NCBI RefSeq assembly: GCF_029868855.1
Contig: NZ_JARWOV010000271.1
Location: 1 to 64,000, forward strand
Source of the DNA: Nocardia carnea
GTDB lineage: Bacteria; Actinomycetota; Actinomycetes; Mycobacteriales; Mycobacteriaceae
Reading direction: 5' to 3'
DNA: 64,000 nt
Shown: positions 32,331-42,128 of the stretch, piece after piece
Position numbering within the stretch: position 1 is the first letter of the stretch
How the letters are laid out: each line of letters begins with the position of its first letter
Notes under the pieces: generated by a model
Database searches by the model: none
The model's input: only the letters and a program-made list of their open reading frames with translations
Told to the model about the DNA's origin: nothing
Translations under genes and position numbers: made by a program

Positions 32331-35300
32331 TCAGGTCAGGCAGCCGGGGCCCAGCAGAGCTTTCAGATCACCCATGAGGGCCGACGACGGTTCCACCCGG
32401 AAACTGTCGTCGAGTTTGAGCAACGTGGTCTTTTCCCGGGCACCGACATGTCGCAGGTGCACATCCGAGGTGCCCGGGTGCCGGGAGAGCACCCGCTTCA
32501 ACTCACTGATCTTGTCGCGGGTGCACATCCGGGTGGAGATCGTCACCGACAGCGGTTTCGCCACCCCGATCGCGGACAGGTCCGGGACAGCGAGATCGTT
32601 GGCGATGAGCGAGATCCGGTCGTCGCGCATGGAGACCCGGGCCTTCACCAGCACCACCGCGTCCTCCACCACGTCCATTCCGTAGACGGAGTAGGCCTGC
32701 GGGAAGAACAGCACCTCGATACCACCGGTGAGATCCTCGAGCTGTGCCGAGGCCCAGGCCAGGCCGTTCTTGTTGATCCGGCGGTTCACCGAGGCCAGGA
32801 TGCCACCGACGGTCACCTGGGTACCGTCCTTGATATCGCCCTGGAGAATCGCCGGGATCTGGGTATCGGCCGCGGCGGCGAGCACATGGTCGATTCCGTT
32901 GAGTGGATGACCGGAAACGTAGAGACCGAGCATCTCCCGTTCCAGCGCGAGGCGATGTTTGGAATCCCATTCCTCGTCGGGCACCTTCACATCGAAAACC
33001 GAGGACATGGATTCCTCGCCCTCTTCACCCATACCACCGAAAAGGTCGAACTGGCCGATGGCCTCGGCCTTCTTGGTGGACATCACCGCGTCGATGGCAT
33101 CGGAATGCACGAGCATGAGCCCCTTGCGGGGGTGGCCGAGTGAATCGAAGGCGCCGGCCTTGATCAGCGATTCGGTGACCTTCTTGGTGCAGGCCACGGC
33201 GTCGATCTTGTTCAGGTAGTCGGAGAAATCGGTGAATTTCGATTTCTCCTTCCGGGCATTGATGATCGAGGTGACGACATTCGTGCCGACATTGCGGACG
33301 GCGCCCAGCCCGAACCGGATATCGGCGCCGACGGAGGCGAAGTTGGTCTCCGATTCGTTCACATCCGGCGGCAACACGGTGATACCGAGTTTGCGGCAAT
33401 CGGAGAGGTAGACGGCAGCCTTGTCCTTGTCGTCGCCGACACTGGTGAGCAGCCCGGCCATGTATTCGGCCGGATAGTTCGCCTTCAGGTAGGCGGTCCA
33501 GAAGGAGACCAGGCCGTAGCCGGCGGCATGCGATTTGTTGAACGCGTAACCGGCGAACGGGAGAATGGTGTCCCACAGTGCCTTGATCGCGGGTTTGGAG
33601 AAACCGTTGGCCTGCATACCGGCCTCGAAACCCTCGAATTCGGCCTCGAGGACCTCCGCCTTCTTCTTACCCATGGCGCGGCGCAGAATATCGGCTCGGC
33701 CGAGCGAATAGCCGGCCACCTTCTGCGCGATCTGCATGATCTGTTCCTGATAGACGATCAGGCCGAACGTATCGGCCAGAATCTCCTTCAGGGGTTCCTC
33801 GAGTTCGGGATGGATCGGTTTGACCTCTTGCCGGCCGTTCTTACGGTCGGCGTAGTCGTTGTGCGCGTTCATCCCCATCGGGCCGGGCCGGTACAGGGCC
33901 AGCACCGCGACGATATCCTCGAAACCGGTGGGCTGCATCCGGCGCAGCAGATCCCGCATGGCTCCACCGTCGAGCTGGAAAACGCCGAGAGTATCCCCGC
34001 GCGACAGCAATTCGTAGGTCGGCGGATCGTCCAGCGGCAGGTTGTCCATATCGAGGTCGATACCGCGATTGGATTTGATGTTGTCCAGCGCGTCACCGAT
34101 GACAGTGAGGTTGCGCAGGCCCAGGAAGTCCATTTTCAGCAGGCCGATGGCCTCACACGACGGGTAATCCCAGCCGGTGATGATGGCGCCGTCCTGGGCC
34201 CGCTTCCACAGCGGGATCGCCTCCATCAGCGGTTCCGAGGACATGATCACCGCGCAGGCGTGCACGCCCGCATTGCGGATCAGGCCCTCGAGACCGCGGG
34301 CGGTTTCGTAGATCTTGGCGACATCGGGGTTGCTGCCGATGAGTTCGCGGACCTCCGCGGCCTCCTTGTACCGCTCGTGCTCGGGGTCCATGATCCCGGA
34401 CAGCGGAATATCCTTCGCCATGATCGGCGGCGGCAGCGCCTTGGAGATCTGGTCGGCGATGGCGAAACCGGGCTGCCCGAACTGGACTCGCGCCGAATCC
34501 TTGATGGCCGCCTTGGTTTTAATGGTGCCGAAGGTGATCACCTGGGCTACGCGGTCGCTACCCCAGCGCTCGGTCGCGTAGCGGACCATCTCGCCGCGGC
34601 GGCGATCGTCGAAGTCGATATCGATATCGGGCATCGATACGCGTTCGGGGTTGAGGAACCGCTCGAACAGCAGACCGTGCGGAATCGGGTCGATATTGGT
34701 GATTCCCATGGCGTAGGCGACCAGCGATCCGGCCGCCGAACCACGGCCCGGACCGACCCGGATCCCGACCTCACGAGCATGATTGATCAGGTCACCGACC
34801 ACCAGGAAGTAGGCCGGGAAGCCCATTTCGATGATGACGTTCAACTCGAACTCGGCGCGTTCGACGTACTCGCGCGGCACCCCGTCCGGGAAACGCCGTT
34901 CCAGCCCGCGGTGCACTTCCTTGCGCAACCAGCCCGCCTGGTCCTCGCCCTCGGGAACCGGGAAGACGGGCATCCGGTCGCGGTGTTGCCACACCTCGTC
35001 ATAGGACTGCACCCGCTCGCCGATCCACAGCGTGTTGTCGCAGGCGCCCGGGACCTGACTGTCCCACAGTGCCCGCATCTCCTCGGCGGATTTCAGGTAG
35101 TAGCCGTCGCCGCCGAATTTGAACCGGGTGGGATCGGACAGGGTTTTACCGGTCTGCACACACAGCAGCGCCTCGTGGCTGGTCGACTGGTCCTTGGTGA
35201 CGTAATGGCAATCGTTGGTGGCCAGCGGCGGGATATCGAGGGTTCGGCTGATCTCGAGCAGGCCCTCCCGGACGCGCGTCTCGATGGACAGGCCGTGGTC

Positions 35301-35876
35301 CATCACCTCGAGGAAGAAATTGTCCCGGCCGAAGATCTCCTGCCATTTGGCGGCCGCCTCGAGCGCTTCGCGTTCGTGCCCGAGCCGCAGCCGGGTCTGC
35401 ACCTCGCCGGACGGGCAGCCGGTGGTGGCGATGATGCCCTCGGCGTGCGCGGCGATGAGCTCCTCGTCCATCCGCGCCCATTTACCGAGCTGGCCCTCGA
35501 TACTGGCCAGCGACGACAGCTTGAACAGATTGCGCAGGCCGGTCGCGTTCTCGGCGACCATGGTCATATGGGTGTAGGCACCCGAACCCGAGACGTCGTC
35601 GCTCTTCTGGCTGGGATCGCCCCACTGGATACGTTTGGTGTCGAACCGGGAGCCGGGCGCGATATAGGCCTCGATCCCGATGATCGGTTTGATCCCGGCC
35701 TTCTTCGCCGAGTTGTAGAACTCCGCGGCGCCGTACATGTTGCCGTGGTCGGTCATCCCGACCGCGGACATCCCGAGACGTTCGGCCTCGGCGAACAGCG
35801 GTGAGATCTTGGCGGCACCGTCGAGCATCGAGTACTCGGTGTGGTTGTGCAGATGAACGAATCCGGACGAGGCCAA
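32331..35876 (-). CDS. dnaE1: DNA polymerase III alpha subunit (replicative)
   Basis: 1,181 residues from a TTG start at 35876 preceded by GGAAGGA; this matches the ~1,184 residues of mycobacterial DnaE1, while the upstream extension has no family character. The PHP domain opens with VHLHNHTEYSMLDGA (proofreading exonuclease in actinobacterial DnaE1). The palm catalytic aspartates lie in PDIDIDFDD, with GPGRGSAAGSLVAY just before. The helix-hairpin-helix, beta-clamp and OB-fold regions fill the C-terminal 450 residues. It is the main chromosomal replicase acting at the fork with the clamp and tau. Its neighbours here are not replication genes. Confidence 0.95.
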   Translation of the reverse strand: MASSGFVHLHNHTEYSMLDGAAKISPLFAEAERLGMSAVGMTDHGNMYGAAEFYNSAKKAGIKPIIGIEAYIAPGSRFDTKRIQWGDPSQKSDDVSGSGAYTHMTMVAENATGLRNLFKLSSLASIEGQLGKWARMDEELIAAHAEGIIATTGCPSGEVQTRLRLGHEREALEAAAKWQEIFGRDNFFLEVMDHGLSIETRVREGLLEISRTLDIPPLATNDCHYVTKDQSTSHEALLCVQTGKTLSDPTRFKFGGDGYYLKSAEEMRALWDSQVPGACDNTLWIGERVQSYDEVWQHRDRMPVFPVPEGEDQAGWLRKEVHRGLERRFPDGVPREYVERAEFELNVIIEMGFPAYFLVVGDLINHAREVGIRVGPGRGSAAGSLVAYAMGITNIDPIPHGLLFERFLNPERVSMPDIDIDFDDRRRGEMVRYATERWGSDRVAQVITFGTIKTKAAIKDSARVQFGQPGFAIADQISKALPPPIMAKDIPLSGIMDPEHERYKEAAEVRELIGSNPDVAKIYETARGLEGLIRNAGVHACAVIMSSEPLMEAIPLWKRAQDGAIITGWDYPSCEAIGLLKMDFLGLRNLTVIGDALDNIKSNRGIDLDMDNLPLDDPPTYELLSRGDTLGVFQLDGGAMRDLLRRMQPTGFEDIVAVLALYRPGPMGMNAHNDYADRKNGRQEVKPIHPELEEPLKEILADTFGLIVYQEQIMQIAQKVAGYSLGRADILRRAMGKKKAEVLEAEFEGFEAGMQANGFSKPAIKALWDTILPFAGYAFNKSHAAGYGLVSFWTAYLKANYPAEYMAGLLTSVGDDKDKAAVYLSDCRKLGITVLPPDVNESETNFASVGADIRFGLGAVRNVGTNVVTSIINARKEKSKFTDFSDYLNKIDAVACTKKVTESLIKAGAFDSLGHPRKGLMLVHSDAIDAVMSTKKAEAIGQFDLFGGMGEEGEESMSSVFDVKVPDEEWDSKHRLALEREMLGLYVSGHPLNGIDHVLAAAADTQIPAILQGDIKDGTQVTVGGILASVNRRINKNGLAWASAQLEDLTGGIEVLFFPQAYSVYGMDVVEDAVVLVKARVSMRDDRISLIANDLAVPDLSAIGVAKPLSVTISTRMCTRDKISELKRVLSRHPGTSDVHLRHVGAREKTTLLKLDDSFRVEPSSALMGDLKALLGPGCLT

Positions 35877-36163
35877 GATCTGTCCTTCCTCCCAGTGGCT
35901 CGGCGGGGGTTGGTGTAGCGAGTTTATGCGTACGCACCGACAGCTTCGCCGCCGGATCGGCGTGCCCGGCCGGGCCGGGCGTGTCGGGCTTCGGTGACCT
36001 TGCGGCACCGCCGAATCGGCCACCGGCCGGGCCGCACGCTGGTAGGGTCGGGCCGCGTCACGATCGGATCGACCGGAGGTTCGGAGGTTCGCCTGCACCA
36101 CAACAGCCCGGACCACCGAGGATCGACCCCGCACAGCCCACGAACGACCCAGCGAGGTGAACG

Positions 36164-36613
36164 ATGACAGCACGTACTACGGCGTTCGCCCTCCCGGCGG
36201 CTGCGACGGCGCTGACGGTGGGGGCGCTCACGGCCACCGCCGCACCCGCGGCAGCGGACGGGGGCTCGTTCCAACCCGTCTATTCACTCGCCCAGGGCGC
36301 CTGCGTCGCGCAGCTCGACGCATCCGTCACCGGCGACGCCTATCCCGAGCACGCGGCTTTCACCGTCTCGACCATCATGTTCGGCGTCGGCCCCTGCACC
36401 CTGCCGGTCACCCTGAACTGGCGCAATCTCGATACGGGTGCCACCGGATCGGTCACCCGCACGGCGAACGGGCCCGGGCACTGGATGAACGACGGGCGCT
36501 CCGCGCTGTTCCACCCCGGCGTGGGCCGGTTCACCGCGACCATCACGGTCGGCGCCGCGCATGTACCCGAACCCGGTTCGGTGGACTTCACCGTCACCGA
36601 GTACCGGGGGTGA
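36164..36613 (+). CDS. Small secreted protein, unknown function
   Basis: 149 residues from the ATG at 36164 with GAGGTGA upstream. A Sec signal peptide covers about 1-31 (ALPAAATALTVGALTATAAPAAA, cleavage near ADG). The mature ~118 residues are predicted mostly beta, with two cysteines (GACVAQLD and GPCTLPVT) that could form one disulfide, giving a compact extracellular domain. No lipobox or anchor is present. It sits alone between dnaE1 and a sensor kinase gene, with a strong hairpin at 36762-36791 downstream. I know no family. Confidence 0.65.
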   Translation: MTARTTAFALPAAATALTVGALTATAAPAAADGGSFQPVYSLAQGACVAQLDASVTGDAYPEHAAFTVSTIMFGVGPCTLPVTLNWRNLDTGATGSVTRTANGPGHWMNDGRSALFHPGVGRFTATITVGAAHVPEPGSVDFTVTEYRG

Positions 36614-36761
36614 GCGGCGACACCCGATAGTGCGGCGGACCGCGCTGGTCGCAACCGGCCGGTACATCCGGCGGCGTCTCCCGGCCGACCCGCCCCGCTG
36701 CCCGCCGATCCCTCGTAAGCCGACTCGCCGGCCCGGGCCGGTTATCGCCTCCGGAGAAGGT

Positions 36762-36791
36762 TTCCCGCAGCAATGGCGGTTGCTGCGGGAA
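36762..36791 (+). terminator. Perfect hairpin terminator
   Basis: A 12-bp perfect stem (TTCCCGCAGCAA / TTGCTGCGGGAA) with a 6-base loop, 148 bases after the secreted-protein stop and 65 bases before the kinase gene. It most likely ends the secreted-protein transcript. Confidence 0.6.
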
Positions 36792-36856
36792 GCGTGAGAC
36801 GATGACCGGCCCCGGCCGGCGAGCCGGCGGGCGGTCTACGAGAGAAGGGTGGCCGA

Positions 36857-38035
36857 ATGGCCGCGACCGTCGTGGCGATCTGCACTTCCGCGGCACTGCT
36901 GGCGGCGGCGCTGCTGATCTGGGCCCGGCCGCGACGGATGGTCACCACACCGGCCGAACGCGCAGTGCACGCGGCACTGCATACCGCTTCGCTCGCGGCC
37001 CGGTCCCTGCGCCGCGGCCTCACTGCCACCTCGGCGCTCGACGCGGCGCCGCATCTGCGGGCGCTGGTGGGAGCCGAGGGTCTGGGCGTGGCCGATCCCG
37101 ACGGTGAACTCCTGGCGTGGGACGGCGCGCATCGTGTATCGGCCGGTGAATTCACCGCTGCCGTCCGGGAAGCCATAGCGGGGCGGCGACCCGTACTCGT
37201 GCATCTCCCCGATACCGAGCATCCGGGCCGCACCCTGGTGGCCCAGCCGCTGCTCACCGATAGCGACGCGGTGGCGGGGGCACTGGGTATGGTGACCTCG
37301 GCCCGGCCGGGTCCCGGTACGCTCGGCGCGCTGGCCGAGGTGGCCCGATACGCGTGCGGTCAGCTGGAATTGGCCGAACTCGATGCCTCCCGTGCCCGGC
37401 TGGATCGGGCCGAGGTGCGGGCGCTGCGGGCGCAGATCAGCCCGCATTTCATCTACAACGCCCTCAACACCATCGCCTCGTTCGTCCGCACCGATCCCGG
37501 GCGGGCCCGCGAGCTCATTCTGGATTTCGCCGATTTCACCCGCTATTCGTTCCGGGTGGCCGGGGAATACACCGTGCTGGCCGATGAACTCAGCAATATC
37601 GAGCGATATCTGGAGCTGGAACGCGCCCGGTTCGGGCCGGCGCTGCAGGTCCGGTTGCGGATAGCACCGGAGGTGCTCGGGGTGACGCTGCCGTTCCTCG
37701 CGTTGCAGCCGCTGGTGGAGAACGCGGTGCGGCACGGGCTGGCCGGCCGGCCCGGGGGCGGCACAGTCACCATCGAAGCGCTCGACGCCGGTACCGACTG
37801 CCTGATCAGCGTGGAGGACGACGGCGCCGGGATGGACCCGGAAGTGTTGCGCTCGGGCACGCTGGACGCCGCCGCGGACGTGGGCGAGGCACCGCATATC
37901 GGGCTGGCCAACGTGGACGACCGGTTACGCGCCGCCTTCGGCAACGATTACGGGCTCGTGGTGGATACGGCGCCGGGCGCGGGCACGAAGGTGAGTATGC
38001 GGGTGCCGAAATTCCGCGCCGGGATCCGACCCTGA
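36857..38035 (+). CDS. LytS/YehU-type sensor histidine kinase
   Basis: 392 residues. One N-terminal transmembrane helix (about 3-23), a GAF-like sensory region (about 60-170), then the His_kinase box RAQISPHFIYNALNTIASF with phosphoacceptor His197, and an HATPase domain (LVENAVRHG, VEDDGAGMDP, GIGLANV-type loop GLANVDDRL). PHFIYNALN is diagnostic of the LytS/YehU family, whose partners are LytTR regulators. A LytTR regulator is encoded at 43065, and between them lie two sodium:solute symporter genes. In Escherichia coli, BtsSR and YpdAB of this family sense pyruvate, so a carboxylate signal is plausible. Confidence 0.85.
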   Translation: MAATVVAICTSAALLAAALLIWARPRRMVTTPAERAVHAALHTASLAARSLRRGLTATSALDAAPHLRALVGAEGLGVADPDGELLAWDGAHRVSAGEFTAAVREAIAGRRPVLVHLPDTEHPGRTLVAQPLLTDSDAVAGALGMVTSARPGPGTLGALAEVARYACGQLELAELDASRARLDRAEVRALRAQISPHFIYNALNTIASFVRTDPGRARELILDFADFTRYSFRVAGEYTVLADELSNIERYLELERARFGPALQVRLRIAPEVLGVTLPFLALQPLVENAVRHGLAGRPGGGTVTIEALDAGTDCLISVEDDGAGMDPEVLRSGTLDAAADVGEAPHIGLANVDDRLRAAFGNDYGLVVDTAPGAGTKVSMRVPKFRAGIRP

Positions 38036-38046
38036 GTCACCGGAAA

Positions 38047-38087
38047 AGGCCGGGCCCCGTTCACCCTCACAGAACGGGGACCGGCCT
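38047..38087. terminator. Strong bidirectional terminator (first of two)
   Basis: AGGCCGG-g-CCCCGTTC pairs with GAACGGGG-a-CCGGCCT around a 9-base loop: 15 base pairs with one internal mismatch. It lies 12 bases after the kinase stop, between the convergent kinase and symporter genes. Confidence 0.75.
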
Positions 38088-38106
38088 CCTGCACCGGGAT
38101 CAACCG

Positions 38107-38134
38107 CCCGGATGCCGCCGGCACGGCATCCGGG
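38107..38134. terminator. Strong bidirectional terminator (second of two)
   Basis: A perfect 11-bp stem CCCGGATGCCG / CGGCATCCGGG with a 6-base loop, nine bases before the symporter stop codon on the plus map. With the hairpin at 38047-38087 it forms a tandem pair insulating the convergent transcripts. Confidence 0.65.
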
Positions 38135-38142
38135 CCCCGGTT

Positions 38143-39774
38143 TCAGTGCGCGACGGCCTTCTCCGCGCCGACGCCGGTAAGTGCCCTGACCTCCATTTCC
38201 GCCGCCTTGGCCGGATCCTCGCCGTTACCGCCCAGATAGGTGCCGACCACGCCGAGCAGGAAGGCCAGCGGGATGGAGACGATGCCCGGATTCGACAGCG
38301 GGAACCAGTCGAAATCCATACTCGGCAGCATGGCGCTCGCCGATCCGGAAACTGCCGGGGAGAACACGATGAGCACAATCGTGGAGATCAACCCGCCGTA
38401 CATGCTGAACAGGGCGCCCCGGGTATTGAAGCGCCGCCAGAACAGCGAGTACAGGATGGTCGGCAGATTGGCCGAGGCGGCAACCGCGAAGGCCAGCGCC
38501 ACCAGGAACGCGATGTTCTGCCCGTTGGCCAGGATGCCCAGCCCGATGGCCAGCACACCGATCACCACGGCGGTGATCCGGGAGACCCGCACCTGCGCAT
38601 TGTCGTCCACCTTTCCGCGGCGGATCACATTGGCGTAGATATCGTGCGCGAACGACGCCGAGGCGGTGATGGTGAGCCCGGCGACCACCGCGAGGATGGT
38701 CGCGAAGGCCACCGCGGAGATGACCCCGAGCAGAATCACCCCGCCCAGTTCGAAGGCCAGCAGTGGGGCCGCCGCGTTCTGTCCACCGGCCGCGGACAGG
38801 ATACGGTCGGGTCCGACGAGGGCGGCCGCGCCGTAACCGAGGACGAGGGTGAACAGGTAGAAGGCACCGATCAGGCCGATCGCCCAGACCACCGAGCGGC
38901 GTGCCTCTTTGGCGGTCGGCACCGTGTAGAAGCGCATCAGCACATGCGGCAGGCCCGCGGTACCGAGCACCAGGGCGAGACCCAGCGACAGGAAGTTCAG
39001 CTTCGACATCTCGCTGCCGCCGTATTGGGCGCCGGGCGCCAGTACGTCGCGTGCGGCGACCTTGGAGTCGGTGGATCCGGCGATGGCGCTCTGGGCGCCG
39101 CCCAGGATGTCGGACGGGTTGAAACCGAATTTCGCCAATACCATCACGGTCATCACGGCCGCGCCGGCGATCAGCAGGACTGCCTTGATGATCTGCACCC
39201 AGGTGGTGCCCTTCATCCCGCCGACCAGCACGTAGACGATCATCAGCACGCCGACCACGGCGATCACCACGGCCTGCCCGGCCTCACTCGATACGTCCAG
39301 CAGCAGCGCCACCAGACCGCCCGCGCCGGCCATCTGGGCGAGCAGATAGAACAGCGATACCGCCAGCGTCGTGATCGCGGCCGCGGTACGTACCGGGCGT
39401 TGCTGCAACCGGAAGCTCAGCACATCGGCCATCGTGAATTTGCCGGTGTTGCGCAGCATTTCGGCTACCAGCAGCAGGGCCACCAGCCAGGCCACCAGGA
39501 AGCCGATCGAGTACAGGAAGCCGTCGTAGCCGTAGACCGCGATGGCGCCGGCGATACCCAGGAAGCTCGCGGCGGACAGATAATCGCCGGCGATGGCGAT
39601 CCCGTTCTGCGGGCCGGTGAATCCACGACCACCGGTGAAATAGTCGGTGGCGCCGGAGGTGTTGCGACCGGCCCAGAACACCACGATCATCGTGACAACG
39701 ACGAACAGGGCGAAGATCCCGATATTGGCCGCGGGATTGCCGACCGTGCCTTCGGCGGCATACAGCGTGGTCAC
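38143..39774 (-). CDS. actP: Cation:acetate/monocarboxylate symporter (ActP/MctC-like)
   Basis: 543 residues with 13 or so membrane segments of the sodium:solute symporter family. Diagnostic stretches include GGRGFTGPQNGIAIAGDYLSAASFLGIAG near the start, GTAGLPHVLMRFYTVPTAKEARRSVVWA in the middle and AFAVAASANLPTILYSLFWRRFNTRGA later, all close to ActP/MctC transporters for acetate, propionate or pyruvate. It is downstream of a DUF485 gene with a 4-base overlap, the standard actP arrangement. It converges on the kinase gene. The exact substrate among short monocarboxylates is inferred. Confidence 0.88.
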   Translation of the reverse strand: MTTLYAAEGTVGNPAANIGIFALFVVVTMIVVFWAGRNTSGATDYFTGGRGFTGPQNGIAIAGDYLSAASFLGIAGAIAVYGYDGFLYSIGFLVAWLVALLLVAEMLRNTGKFTMADVLSFRLQQRPVRTAAAITTLAVSLFYLLAQMAGAGGLVALLLDVSSEAGQAVVIAVVGVLMIVYVLVGGMKGTTWVQIIKAVLLIAGAAVMTVMVLAKFGFNPSDILGGAQSAIAGSTDSKVAARDVLAPGAQYGGSEMSKLNFLSLGLALVLGTAGLPHVLMRFYTVPTAKEARRSVVWAIGLIGAFYLFTLVLGYGAAALVGPDRILSAAGGQNAAAPLLAFELGGVILLGVISAVAFATILAVVAGLTITASASFAHDIYANVIRRGKVDDNAQVRVSRITAVVIGVLAIGLGILANGQNIAFLVALAFAVAASANLPTILYSLFWRRFNTRGALFSMYGGLISTIVLIVFSPAVSGSASAMLPSMDFDWFPLSNPGIVSIPLAFLLGVVGTYLGGNGEDPAKAAEMEVRALTGVGAEKAVAH

Positions 39775-40124
39775 GACCCGCTTCCTTCCAGTTCGGCGCG
39801 CAGCGCGGCGGCGCGCGGATCCAGTTCCCGATTGGCGAACCGGACGTAGAGACCGGTGATGAGGAAGGTCGAGACGAACTGTCCCAGGCCGAGCAGCAGC
39901 CCGATATTGACCTCACCGAATACCTTGGTGCCCATGAAATCGTGTGCGTAGGCCCCGAGCAGCACATAGCCGAGGTACCACAGCAGGAACAGAGCTGTCA
40001 TGGGGAAAATGAAGCGGCGCAGCCGATTACGGAGTTCGGCAAACTCCGGGCTGGCTTGTACTGCGACGAAATCGGGGGGCGCCGTGGGCTGCCCGCCGCT
40101 CTCGTCGAGATCCGTATCGGTCAT
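39771..40124 (-). CDS. DUF485 membrane protein, partner of the ActP-like symporter
   Basis: 117 residues with two transmembrane helices (FIFPMTALFLLWYLGYVLLGAY and VNIGLLLGLGQFVSTFLITGLYVRFA) connected by the conserved FMGTKVFGEVNIG loop, the DUF485/YjcH pattern. YjcH-like proteins are always encoded with ActP and are thought to support the transporter. The ATG at 40124 has GAGAGAG upstream. It is the first gene of the DUF485-symporter operon; a Crp-like half-conserved dyad lies 147 bases upstream. Confidence 0.88.
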   Translation of the reverse strand: MTDTDLDESGGQPTAPPDFVAVQASPEFAELRNRLRRFIFPMTALFLLWYLGYVLLGAYAHDFMGTKVFGEVNIGLLLGLGQFVSTFLITGLYVRFANRELDPRAAALRAELEGSGS

Positions 40125-40270
40125 GCTGCAACTCTCTCTGCCTGCCCGAGGGGCCCTACGTGGTTACGCAGGCTGCCGCCTCCGGGCCCTGACTCGGTCA
40201 TGCCGTGTCCTCGCAATGTGATGTGTGTTACCCGAACTGAAGCTAGCGAGCCCGGCACCGCAGCAACAGA

Positions 40271-40286
40271 TGTGATGGCGGTCACT
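40271..40286. promoter_or_regulatory. Candidate Crp/GlxR-type site upstream of the DUF485-actP operon
   Basis: TGTGA-TGGCGG-TCACT matches TGTGA-N6-TCACA except for the last base. It is 147 bases upstream of the DUF485 start. GlxR control of the monocarboxylate transporter gene mctC is, as I recall, known in Corynebacterium, so the context fits; occupancy is unproven. Confidence 0.4.
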
Positions 40287-40376
40287 CGGTGAAGGTATGC
40301 GACTGTGCGGTGAATGGTCACTGCGACGCGATGAGCGGTCGGGCCCCGAACCGGAAAAGGCGCGGGGCGGGCGAGG

Positions 40377-42128
40377 TCAGCGATCCACGCGCGTTCCCGG
40401 CTCTCGGTCGGCGCCCATCCCGAGACGTTCCGGCGCGTGCATCCGGACGAAAACCCGGCCCAGCTCCGGTGGTTTCGCGGTGAACCGGCTGACCAGCACC
40501 ATCGTCCCGAACGACAGCGGTACCGCGACCGCCGCGGGATACCCTAGTATTGCCGACGGCCATCCGCCGGCCAGTTCCGCGGAGACACCGCCGAATACCG
40601 AGACCACGGTCGCGCCGCCCGCCACGACCCCGCCGGTCACCAATCCCGCCACCGCGCCCGTCGCGGTGAGCCCGCGCCACCAGATCCCCAGTACCAGCAG
40701 CGGGCACAGCGTGGAAGCCGCGAGCGAGAACGCCAGCCCCACGGTACGGGACAGGTCGAGGGAAACCACGAACAACGACAACGCCAGCGGAACCGCGCCC
40801 GCGGCCAGCGCCGCCAGCCGGAAATCCCGGATCCGCCCGCGCAGCACATCGGTGCTCAGCACCCCGGCGATACTCACCACCAGACCCGAGGAGGTGGACA
40901 GGAACGCGGCCATCGCCCCCGCCGCGACCAGCGCGGCCAGCAACTGCCCGGGCAATCCGGCCAGCGCCGAGGACGGCAGCAGCAGCACCGCGGCGTCGGA
41001 GGTCCCGGTGATCAGCAGCTGCGGAACGTAGAGGCGCGCGAAAACCCCGAGCAGGACCGGGAACAGGTAGAACACCCCGACCATCGCGATCACCGTCAGC
41101 GCGGTGGTGCGCGCGGCCCGTCCGTCCCGGTTGGTGTAGAAGCGGACCAGGACGTGCGGGAGGCCCATGGTACCCAGGAAGGTCGCGATCATCAGCGAGT
41201 ACACCTGGTACTGCGGATGGGGCCCGGCGAAACCACCCCCGGGCCGCAACCAGTGCGCCCCGTCGGCCGGCGCACCTGCCACCACCGGCACCGCCGATCC
41301 CGGTTCGAGGACGAGCCGGGTATCGCGCGCCAGCTCGTGGGTGCCCGGGGTGAGCAGCACCGGCCCGTCCACCGGGCGGTCGTCGAGTTCCCCGTGCACC
41401 GAAACCCATTGCGGCGCCGGTAGCTGCACCAGCACCGGGGTTGTCACCTCCACGGTGGTGCGTTCGCCGACGGTCGGCGGGGCCGCCGCGCCGATCTCCC
41501 GTTCCTCCGCACCGCTACCGAAGAAATGCACCAGCAGGACGAGAGCGGGTAACGCCACCGCGGTCAGCTTCAGCCAGTACTGGAAGGCCTGGACGAGGGT
41601 GATCGAACGCATCCCCCCGCCGACCACATTCGCCACCACGATCGCGGCGACCGCCACCGCCCCGACCCACCCCGGCACCCCGAGCAGAATGCGCAGGGTC
41701 AGCCCGGCGCCCTGGAACTGTGGGATCACGTATACCGCGCACACCAGTACCACCACGAGGGCGGCGAACCGGCGCGCCCGCGGCGAACCCAGCCGGAACT
41801 CGGCGAAATCGGGCACGGTATAGGCGCCCGAGCGCCGCAGCGGCGCCGCCACGAACAGCAGCAACGCCAGGTATCCCGCCGTGAATCCCACCGGATACCA
41901 CAGGGCATCGGCGCCGTATTTGGCGATCAGCCCCGCCACACCCAGAAACGACGCGGCCGAGAGGTACTCACCCGATACCGCGGCGGCATTCCACCGGGGA
42001 CCGACACTGCGCGAGGCCACCAGGAAATCGGAGGTGGTGCGCGCCCAGCGAACCCCGTACACGCCGAGGGTCACCGTCGCGACGGCCGCCGCCAGCAACG
42101 CGGCCACGGTGAGACCGGACGAATTCAC
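40377..42128 (-). CDS. Second sodium:solute symporter family protein
   Basis: 583 residues from a GTG at 42128 with GGAGG four bases upstream. The symporter core is clear: VGPRWNAAAVSGEYLSAASFLGVAGLIAKYG, GMRSITLVQAFQYWLKL, MIATFLGTMGLPHVLVRFYTNRDGR and LAFSLAASTLCPLLVLGIWWRG. It differs from the 38143 protein by an extracytoplasmic insert of about 80 residues (around 215-300, beta-rich, containing VSVHGELDDRPVDGP) between membrane segments. Longer in-frame starts lie in the repeat-bearing region and are not supported. It probably transports a related carboxylate. The upstream partner gene is separated by 571 bases. Confidence 0.85.
   Translation of the reverse strand: MNSSGLTVAALLAAAVATVTLGVYGVRWARTTSDFLVASRSVGPRWNAAAVSGEYLSAASFLGVAGLIAKYGADALWYPVGFTAGYLALLLFVAAPLRRSGAYTVPDFAEFRLGSPRARRFAALVVVLVCAVYVIPQFQGAGLTLRILLGVPGWVGAVAVAAIVVANVVGGGMRSITLVQAFQYWLKLTAVALPALVLLVHFFGSGAEEREIGAAAPPTVGERTTVEVTTPVLVQLPAPQWVSVHGELDDRPVDGPVLLTPGTHELARDTRLVLEPGSAVPVVAGAPADGAHWLRPGGGFAGPHPQYQVYSLMIATFLGTMGLPHVLVRFYTNRDGRAARTTALTVIAMVGVFYLFPVLLGVFARLYVPQLLITGTSDAAVLLLPSSALAGLPGQLLAALVAAGAMAAFLSTSSGLVVSIAGVLSTDVLRGRIRDFRLAALAAGAVPLALSLFVVSLDLSRTVGLAFSLAASTLCPLLVLGIWWRGLTATGAVAGLVTGGVVAGGATVVSVFGGVSAELAGGWPSAILGYPAAVAVPLSFGTMVLVSRFTAKPPELGRVFVRMHAPERLGMGADREPGTRVDR

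Noticed and set aside
33528..35804. A 758-codon plus-strand open frame
   Set aside because: It lies wholly within dnaE1 on the opposite strand; dnaE1 has all catalytic motifs, so this frame is a shadow.
38146..39849. A 567-codon plus-strand open frame
   Set aside because: Antisense to the ActP-like symporter, His/Gln/Arg-rich and without motifs.
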